DNA from: JAKEHZ01 sp035280505
GTDB taxonomy: Bacteria > Acidobacteriota > Blastocatellia > RBC074
Length of the DNA stretch: 12,142 nucleotides
Reading direction: 5' to 3'
NCBI GenBank assembly: GCA_035280505.1
Contig: DATEFT010000139.1
Span: 1-12,142 of the forward strand
A model generated the notes under the pieces. It saw only the letters and a list, made by a program, of their open reading frames with translations. It did no database searches and had not been told where the DNA came from. Shown one piece after another: positions 6,999 through 12,142 of the stretch; within the stretch, counting starts at the first letter, position 1; each line of letters starts with the position of its first letter. A program made the translations under genes and the position numbers.

Positions 6999-8396
6999 TT
7001 GCTGAAGAAAGTCTGGCTCTGCGCGTTGTTACTTGGCGCCGGCCTCTCCGCACTGCAATTCGAGAGGGCCGGGATGGCGGGCCGAGCCGTCCAATCGACC
7101 ACCGGCAAACCGAGGCCCGGCCGCAAATACGGCACGCTCGACCGGGTCAAACCCGAGCACCTGCGCGCCGTGCACGAGGACCGGCGGCGTTATCAGGAGA
7201 CGCGCCAACCGGTTCCCTTCTCCACCGGCCTCCAGGACTTTCGCGCGATCCTCCATGCCCACGCCGAAGATTCGACGCATACCGGCGGGACCCGCGCGGA
7301 GCTGCTCGCCGCCGCCAAGCGGACCGGGGTCCAGATCGTCATGCTCAGCGATCACGTGCGGCCGCCTCGCGACTTCATCACCGAGAGCTGGCGCGGCCTG
7401 CGCGAGGGAGTGCTGTTCATTCCCGGCGCGGAATCGGACGGGTTCATCGTCTACCCGACGCGATCGATCATCTCCGCCCATCTCACCAAGAGCCGGAGGC
7501 CGCGCCCCGAATACATCAAACTGGTCAAACGCGACGGCGGCAACATCTTCCTCTCCCACGCCGAGAATAAACCCGATTGGGAGACCGGCGAACTGGACGG
7601 AATGGAGATCTACAACCATCACGCCGACTTTCTGGACGAGGTTGGTTTCGTCTTATGGTTCCGCGCCTCGTTTGCCAATCCGGCGCAGTTGAAACAGATC
7701 GACCAGGCCCTCCAGGAGTTCCCCATGGAGTTCTTCGGCGCCTCCCAGGACTATCCGGCGGCGGTCATCGCCAAGTGGGATCGCGAGTTGCAACTGCATC
7801 CGCTGACGGGCGTCGCGGCCAACGATTGCCATCATAACCAGGTCTACACCATCAGGGCGGCGGGCCCCGAGACCATCGAGGTCCTCAGCGTGGACGACCC
7901 GCCGCGCCCCATCACGGCCCAGGGATCGCCGGGCGTGACCGAGATGCTCAAAGGCCGCCAAACCGGCGACGTGATCGTCAAGCTCGACTTCGATCCCTAC
8001 GAACGAAGCCTGAGCTACGTCACCACTCATCTCCTGATGCCGGAATTGAGCGAATCCGCCACGCGGCGAGCGCTGCGGCAGGGACGGGCCTATGTCGCGC
8101 ACGATTGGCTCTGCGATCCGACCGGTTTCGCCTTCATCGCCGAGAAGAACGGCAAGCGGACCGGCGTCATGGGTGATCAGGTACGTTTGGAGCCGGGGCT
8201 CCGGCTGCGGCTGGCGGCGCCCAATGCCGGGTGGATCAAGCTCTTTCGCAATGGCGAGGTGGTTCAGGAACTGCGGGGCGCGGCGCTCGATTTCGAGCCG
8301 ACCGAACCCGGAGTCTATCGCGCCGAAGTCTGGCTGGAACTCGACGGCGAACAGCGCCCCTGGATCTATGCCAACCCGATCCGGGTTGTGAAATGA
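6999..8396 (+). CDS. Exported PHP-domain metal-dependent phosphoesterase-like protein
   Basis: Counted from TTG 6999 the protein has 465 residues. Residues 1-20 (LKKVWLCALLLGAGLSALQ) look like a signal peptide, so export is likely. A PHP metal-binding set is visible in order: H86-x-H88 (ILHAHAEDSTHTGGT), S117-D118-H119, E145 in PGAESDG, H187 in IFLSHAE, and D276-x-H278 in VAANDCHHN. PHP domains bind two or three metals and hydrolyse phosphoesters (histidinol phosphatase, polymerase PHP, nucleases). The segment after about residue 325 is not catalytic PHP and looks like a beta-rich C-terminal domain (LRLRLAAPNAGWIKLFRNGE and onward). The substrate is unknown; an exported PHP protein cannot be a housekeeping histidinol phosphatase, and the his genes are absent here. 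It is divergent from DUF1080 and convergent with the AGE gene; hairpin copy B begins 7 nt after its stop. Confidence 0.85.
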   Translation: MLKKVWLCALLLGAGLSALQFERAGMAGRAVQSTTGKPRPGRKYGTLDRVKPEHLRAVHEDRRRYQETRQPVPFSTGLQDFRAILHAHAEDSTHTGGTRAELLAAAKRTGVQIVMLSDHVRPPRDFITESWRGLREGVLFIPGAESDGFIVYPTRSIISAHLTKSRRPRPEYIKLVKRDGGNIFLSHAENKPDWETGELDGMEIYNHHADFLDEVGFVLWFRASFANPAQLKQIDQALQEFPMEFFGASQDYPAAVIAKWDRELQLHPLTGVAANDCHHNQVYTIRAAGPETIEVLSVDDPPRPITAQGSPGVTEMLKGRQTGDVIVKLDFDPYERSLSYVTTHLLMPELSESATRRALRQGRAYVAHDWLCDPTGFAFIAEKNGKRTGVMGDQVRLEPGLRLRLAAPNAGWIKLFRNGEVVQELRGAALDFEPTEPGVYRAEVWLELDGEQRPWIYANPIRVVK

Positions 8397-8403
8397 AGGC
8401 CGA

Positions 8404-8457
8404 ACCGCGAAACACGCGAATTTAAGCGCTGCTCGCGTATTTCGCGTGTTTTGCGGT
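8404..8457. repeat. Hairpin repeat copy B between convergent genes
   Basis: ACCGCGAAACACGCGAA at 8404-8420 pairs with 8441-8457 over 17 bp with a single G-U wobble; the loop is 20 nt and contains the small palindrome AGCGCT. It lies 7 nt after the PHP stop and 5 nt from the AGE stop, so it can serve as a terminator for both. On the plus strand a TTTTT run follows at 8466-8470. The right arm carries one additional degenerate 9-nt unit beyond the paired region. Confidence 0.8.
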
Positions 8458-8462
8458 GCTCT

Positions 8463-9764
8463 TCAATTTTTAAGGGCCGCCTGAAGCCGGGCGAGACATT
8501 CGATCATGCTTCGGCCGTTGTGGTATCCGGCCTTCCAGATGTTGGCTTTCGGGCCCCGAACGCGGCCGTCGGCGTCGATGGTGTTGCGCCATTCGCCGTG
8601 CTCCCAGTCGATCATCCGCTTCTCGACGAAGTCCCAGGTCTTCGCGAAGACGTCCAGATACTGCTGCTCGCCCGTCAGCCGGTGCATCCACAGGCACGCG
8701 ACCAGCGCCTCCGCCTGCGCCCACCAGACCTTATCGCGGTTGGTGGCCGGTTGATTGAAGGGGCCGCTCGAAAAGAAGCCGCCCGCCTCCTGATCGAAAC
8801 CGTACTTCAGCGAGTAGGCGAACAGTCCCTCGAAGAGCTGCCGATACTTGATGGGTGCGACGCCCACGGCCCGGCAGGCGTCCATCACCAGCCAGATGTT
8901 CTCCAGATCGTGGCCGTATGAAGCCATCGCCGAGTTCCCTTCCAGCACCGGCGTCCAATCGGGTCGATGCACGTCGGTGCAGAGCGGATACTCTTTGCGC
9001 ACGACCTTGTCGGTCTCGATCTCGATCAACTCGAGCAGGCGCGTGCGCGCCAGCGGCAGTTTGCTCGCGCGATAGAACGTGGTGACGGACTCCAGCAGGT
9101 GGAGATGGGTGTTGTAGAGCTTGACCGGGGCCGCCGCCCCCGAGATGTAGTTGGCGGTGCCCGGAGCGACCGGCTGCCAATCGGCGGCGAAGATTTCGTT
9201 ATAGCCTTGATATTTGGCGTCGTGGGCCTTCTCTTCAAGCAACTGAAAGAGTTTGACGGCCAGGGCCAGCGCCCCTTTGTCGCGCGTCGCGAGCGCATAC
9301 TCCGAGAGCGCATAGAGACCGAACGACTGGCCGTAGAGATGCTTGAGGGTTCGGAGCGGCTGCCCGGCGGCCTCAACCTCCCAGAAGAACCCGCCGTGCT
9401 GCGAGTCCCACATCTTCTCCCGCAGAAACTTGTAGCCGTGCGCCGCCGCCTTCAGATTCTCTTCGCGCTTGTATCCGGCGCGCGCCAGCCGCGAATGCAG
9501 CCAGAGCTGCCGGGCCTGCGTCACGATCATCTTCGTGTACGGCTCAACCCGGCGGCCGTCGTCGTCGAAACTGATGAGGTAACCGCCGCGTTCCCGGTCC
9601 AGGCCGTTCCGCAGCCAGAAGTCCTGGATGTTGGTGGTGAGAACCTTCTTCAGCTTCGGTTCGTGAGTTCGCGCCAGGTCTTTCAACCCCTGGCCCGAGA
9701 TCGGCAGGCAGATCCAAATCCAGAGCGCGCCCAGCGAGAGGACCCGGACGAATCTTCGGCTCAT
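8463..9764 (-). CDS. AGE-family epimerase (cellobiose 2-epimerase-like) with signal peptide
   Basis: The 433-residue protein is an alpha/alpha-barrel of the N-acylglucosamine 2-epimerase family, whose members invert C2 of glucose- or mannose-type reducing ends. The motifs favour the cellobiose 2-epimerase branch: FWLRNGLDRERGGY (49-62), ARQLWLHSRL with R85, DSQHGGFFWEV (120-130), LYGQSFGLYALSEY, NTHLHLLES with H220 and H222, SYGHDLENIW with H285 and E288, KVWWAQAEAL (345-354), and a final KAGYHNGRSMIE with H415. The basic and acidic residues expected for C2 proton exchange are therefore present. Residues 1-24 look like a signal peptide (SRRFVRVLSLGALWIWICLPISG), which is unusual for this mainly cytoplasmic family and suggests periplasmic action. 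The Arg pair is only a weak Tat candidate. The start ATG has GGGAG 5 nt upstream. It lies 124 nt after nuoN on the same strand. N-acylglucosamine epimerase activity or another AGE substrate remains possible. Confidence 0.88.
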   Translation of the reverse strand: MSRRFVRVLSLGALWIWICLPISGQGLKDLARTHEPKLKKVLTTNIQDFWLRNGLDRERGGYLISFDDDGRRVEPYTKMIVTQARQLWLHSRLARAGYKREENLKAAAHGYKFLREKMWDSQHGGFFWEVEAAGQPLRTLKHLYGQSFGLYALSEYALATRDKGALALAVKLFQLLEEKAHDAKYQGYNEIFAADWQPVAPGTANYISGAAAPVKLYNTHLHLLESVTTFYRASKLPLARTRLLELIEIETDKVVRKEYPLCTDVHRPDWTPVLEGNSAMASYGHDLENIWLVMDACRAVGVAPIKYRQLFEGLFAYSLKYGFDQEAGGFFSSGPFNQPATNRDKVWWAQAEALVACLWMHRLTGEQQYLDVFAKTWDFVEKRMIDWEHGEWRNTIDADGRVRGPKANIWKAGYHNGRSMIECLARLQAALKN

Positions 9765-9801
9765 AGAGTCTCCCTTCTGCTGACGAAGTTCTTCTTTTCT
9801 T

Positions 9802-9876
9802 CAACCGCGAAACACGCGAAACACGCGAATCAATGACTTTTCGCGTGTTTCGCGTGTTTCGCGTGTTTCGCGGTTG
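9802..9876. repeat. Hairpin repeat copy C (perfect 28-bp stem)
   Basis: Positions 9802-9829 and 9849-9876 are perfect reverse complements of 28 nt around a 19-nt loop. The left arm holds two GCGAAACAC units plus a partial one. The right-hand tract (9840-9876) holds three, so the stem can form in a shifted register. It begins 12 nt past the nuoN stop codon and ends 37 nt before the AGE start codon. No U tract follows on the minus strand. It is the cleanest of the three related elements. Confidence 0.9.
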
Positions 9877-9888
9877 TATAAATCTAAG

Positions 9889-11397
9889 TTATCTCTCGAT
9901 CGCCCTGGCCTGCGCCGGTTGCGAGACGGACATCCGGGTGCCCATGGCAGTCATCAACCGGTTGGGCAAGATCCCGAGATAGAAGGTGCCGATAATCGTC
10001 AGAATCAAAGCCAGCACGGTGGCCGGGCGCAGCTTCGGCTTGACGAAGCCCTGCGCCAACGGTTTGAAGAACATGACCACGATCGGATAGAGATAGTAGT
10101 AGATCGAAATAATGCTGTTGAGCACGGCCGCGATCACCAGGTATTTGAGATTGTACGGTGAGTCCCAGGCCGTTTTGAAGATGTAGAACTTGCTCATGAA
10201 CCCGGCCATTGGCGGGATTCCGGCGAGGCTCAGCAGAAAGATGGTCAGCGCAAAGCTGAGTCCCGGCGATTCGAAACCGATCCCCGAATAGTCCGCGATC
10301 TCGGTCTGCTGGTCCCCGGCGCGGGCCAACAACTGAATGACGGCAAAAGCGCCCAGGGACATGATCGTATAGGTCAGCAGATAGAAGGCGATCGAGGCGT
10401 ATTGGCCCGTCACGAAACCGACCAGCACATAGCCCGCGTGCGCGATGGACGAGTAGGCCAGCATCCGCTTGATGTTCTTCTGAGAGATCGCAATCAGGTT
10501 GCCGATCGTCATGGTGAGGACCGCGATCACCGTCAGGGCCGAGATCCAGGTCTCCTGGAGCTGTGCGCCGACTCCCGGCGTCGAGACATTGAGCCCGTAA
10601 GCGAAGACGCGGAGAAAGGCGGCAAAGACCGCGGCCTTGGGCCCCGTGCTCATAAAGCCGGTGACGATGGTCGGAGCTCCTTCATAGACGTCCGGCGTCC
10701 AGAGATGGAACGGAGCGCTCGCGATCTTAAAACCGAATCCGACCAGCATCATGGCCGCGCCGACCAGCAACAGTCCCTGATGGTTGACCAGACCGTTGGC
10801 GGCGATCACCTCTCCGATCTTCCGGATGTTGGTCGTCCCGGTCGCGCCGTAGGTCAAAGCCATGCCGTAGAGCAGGAAGGCGGTCGAGAACGAGCCGAGC
10901 AGAAAGTATTTGAGCGACGATTCGTTGGCGCGCACGTCGTAGCGGCGATAGCCGGCCAGCACGTAGGTCGTGATCGAAGTGATCTCCAATCCCAGAAAGA
11001 CCATGACCAGGTCGCCCGCCGACGCCAGCATCAACATGCCCGCGGTCGCGAACATGAGGAGCGAGAGGAACTCGCCGGGCGGCAGCCCCTCATCGTGGAG
11101 GAATTGCACGGAGAGCAGGACCGCGACGATCGCCGAGATGAGAATGGTGATCGAGAAGAAGATGCGGATCTGATCGACGACCACCATGCCGCCGAAGAAG
11201 CTGCCGCTTCCCACGTTCCAGAGCGTGCCCAGCGAGATCAACGCCAGGACCAACCCGACGATGGCGATCGTGGCATTGGTTCGCAACGCCCCGCGCTTGG
11301 AGAAAGCATCGACCAGCATGATCAAGACGCCCACGACCGAGATCAGGATCTCGGGGGCAATCGTCCAATAGTTGAGATTGAGGGTTTCCAGTTGCAT
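9889..11397 (-). CDS. nuoN: NADH-quinone oxidoreductase subunit N (complex I)
   Basis: The 502-residue membrane protein is one of the three antiporter-like proton-pumping subunits of the complex I membrane arm. It is slightly longer than the E. coli subunit (485 residues) and has about 14 membrane segments. Key charged residues are present: E138 in FLGLEITSITTYVLAGYRR, K224 in GFGFKIASAPFHLWTPDVYEGAPT, K254 in STGPKAAVFAAF and K403 in GFMSKFYIF. These match the proton-path Glu and Lys residues known in NuoN. The ATG at 11395-11397 follows only a weak AAGA-type ribosome site, as is common inside an operon. It lies 46 nt after nuoM and is the last nuo gene before hairpin copy C, which fits the usual L-M-N order at the operon end. 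Nothing looks truncated. Confidence 0.97.
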   Translation of the reverse strand: MQLETLNLNYWTIAPEILISVVGVLIMLVDAFSKRGALRTNATIAIVGLVLALISLGTLWNVGSGSFFGGMVVVDQIRIFFSITILISAIVAVLLSVQFLHDEGLPPGEFLSLLMFATAGMLMLASAGDLVMVFLGLEITSITTYVLAGYRRYDVRANESSLKYFLLGSFSTAFLLYGMALTYGATGTTNIRKIGEVIAANGLVNHQGLLLVGAAMMLVGFGFKIASAPFHLWTPDVYEGAPTIVTGFMSTGPKAAVFAAFLRVFAYGLNVSTPGVGAQLQETWISALTVIAVLTMTIGNLIAISQKNIKRMLAYSSIAHAGYVLVGFVTGQYASIAFYLLTYTIMSLGAFAVIQLLARAGDQQTEIADYSGIGFESPGLSFALTIFLLSLAGIPPMAGFMSKFYIFKTAWDSPYNLKYLVIAAVLNSIISIYYYLYPIVVMFFKPLAQGFVKPKLRPATVLALILTIIGTFYLGILPNRLMTAMGTRMSVSQPAQARAIER

Positions 11398-11443
11398 TTT
11401 CTTCAGATTTAGATGGAGATTCGGGCCCGGCAGCTTTCAGCGC

Positions 11444-12142
11444 TCAGCGATTGGCGGCGACTTTGGCAATCTTGCCCTGCACGATCTCCTTGATGTTATT
11501 CACCGATCCGGCGGTGTCGCGCAGAAAGAGCATGGGCGCGACGCCCATAAAGATCGCGACCAGAACCAGCGGCGCCAGAGCGAACTTCTCACGGAGGCTC
11601 AGGTCCTTGAGCTCGGTGTTCTCATTCCGGGTCAACTCTCCGAAGACCACCCGCTGCAACATCCAGAGCAGATAGACCGCCGACAGGATGACCCCGCTCG
11701 CGCCGATGATGGCGAACATGCGCGCCTCCGGAACCGGCGACGAGAAGGTGCCGATCAGGATCAGAAACTCTCCGATGAATCCGTTGAGCAGCGGGAGCCC
11801 GAGGCTCGACAGCGCAATGATGGTGAAGAGCGTCGAATACTTCGGCATCGAGGTGGCGATCCCGCCGTACTCGGCGATCTCGCGGGTGTGCCGCCGGTCA
11901 TACAGGAGCCCGACGCACAGGAAGAGTGCGCCCGACGAAATTCCGTGGTTGAGCATCTGATAGAGCGCTCCCTGCATGGAGAGCTCCGTGAAGGCGAAGA
12001 TGCCCATGACGACGAAGCCCAGGTGGCTGACCGACGAGTAGGCCACCAGCTTCTTCATGTCCGGCTGGACCATCGCCACCAGCGCGCCGTAGATGATTCC
12101 GATCACCGCCAAGAGCATGACGTAGGGCGCGGCCTTCTGCGA
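11444..12142 (-). CDS. nuoM: NADH-quinone oxidoreductase subunit M (complex I), 5' part outside window
   Basis: The frame is open to the right edge, so the visible 232 residues are the C-terminal portion, starting with SQKAAPYVMLLAVIGIIYG. It is an antiporter-like proton-pumping subunit of complex I. Recognisable NuoM segments are VQPDMKKLVAYSSVSHLGFV, QMLNHGISSGALFLCVGLLYDR, and LGLPLLNGFIGEFLILIGTF. The Glu in GFIGEF corresponds to the conserved acidic residue of the distal half channel in NuoM, which helps to separate it from NuoL and NuoN. The gene ends in TGA at 11444-11446, and nuoN follows after 46 nt on the same strand, so the two are surely co-transcribed with upstream nuo genes outside the window. 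Confidence 0.95.
   Translation of the reverse strand, partial: SQKAAPYVMLLAVIGIIYGALVAMVQPDMKKLVAYSSVSHLGFVVMGIFAFTELSMQGALYQMLNHGISSGALFLCVGLLYDRRHTREIAEYGGIATSMPKYSTLFTIIALSSLGLPLLNGFIGEFLILIGTFSSPVPEARMFAIIGASGVILSAVYLLWMLQRVVFGELTRNENTELKDLSLREKFALAPLVLVAIFMGVAPMLFLRDTAGSVNNIKEIVQGKIAKVAANR

Noticed and set aside
6999..8396. Histidinol phosphatase (hisK/hisJ)
   Set aside because: The PHP motifs fit the superfamily, but the export signal, the long C-terminal extension and the absence of his genes argue against a histidine pathway role.
9802..9876. A CRISPR array, because of short repeated units
   Set aside because: The 9-nt units are directly adjacent with no spacers, they form one hairpin, and no cas gene is present.
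10402..11412. A 336-codon plus-strand frame antisense to nuoN
   Set aside because: It is almost entirely charged residues, the mirror of a hydrophobic membrane protein on the other strand.

Overview
The window looks like a chromosomal segment of a GC-rich Gram-negative bacterium, most likely an Acidobacteriota member. The pointers are a 1309-residue Oar-type TonB-dependent receptor with an N-terminal carboxypeptidase-regulatory-like domain, an exported DUF1080 protein, and exported sugar-processing proteins beside an ordinary nuo cluster. The phylum call is inference from gene families; no rRNA or other phylogenetic marker is present.

Layout. 1-409 (+): tail of an aromatic-rich protein that resembles the last strands of a clan GH-A (GH5-like) glycoside hydrolase. 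415-462: hairpin and 10-bp repeats between convergent genes. 462-4391 (-): TonB-dependent receptor. 4392-4775: AT-richer leader, then a 33-bp-stem hairpin. 4776-6077 (-): MFS transporter of the OFA/monocarboxylate type. 6170-6829 (-): exported DUF1080 (3-keto-disaccharide hydrolase family) protein, probably co-transcribed with the transporter. 6830-6998: divergent regulatory region. 6999-8396 (+): exported PHP-domain metallophosphoesterase-like protein with a probable TTG start. 8463-9764 (-): AGE-family (cellobiose 2-epimerase-like) protein with a signal peptide. 9889-11397 (-): nuoN. 11444-12142 (-): nuoM, cut by the window edge.

Working together. The left and centre read as a scavenging locus for carbohydrate or plant-derived material. 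The receptor would bring ligand across the outer membrane, and DUF1080, the AGE epimerase and the GH-like enzyme would act outside the cytoplasm. The MFS protein would carry a small product across the inner membrane. This pathway is inferred from families and proximity; no substrate can be read from the sequence. The right end is the distal part of a respiratory complex I operon and is functionally separate.

The most distinctive non-coding signal is a family of three related hairpins (4676-4752, 8404-8457, 9802-9876) built from a 9-nt unit, GCGAAACAC. Each lies within 5-23 nt of a stop codon. I found no convincing new defence, mobile or biosynthetic system. The best leads are this hairpin family and the exported AGE epimerase next to exported DUF1080 and PHP proteins.
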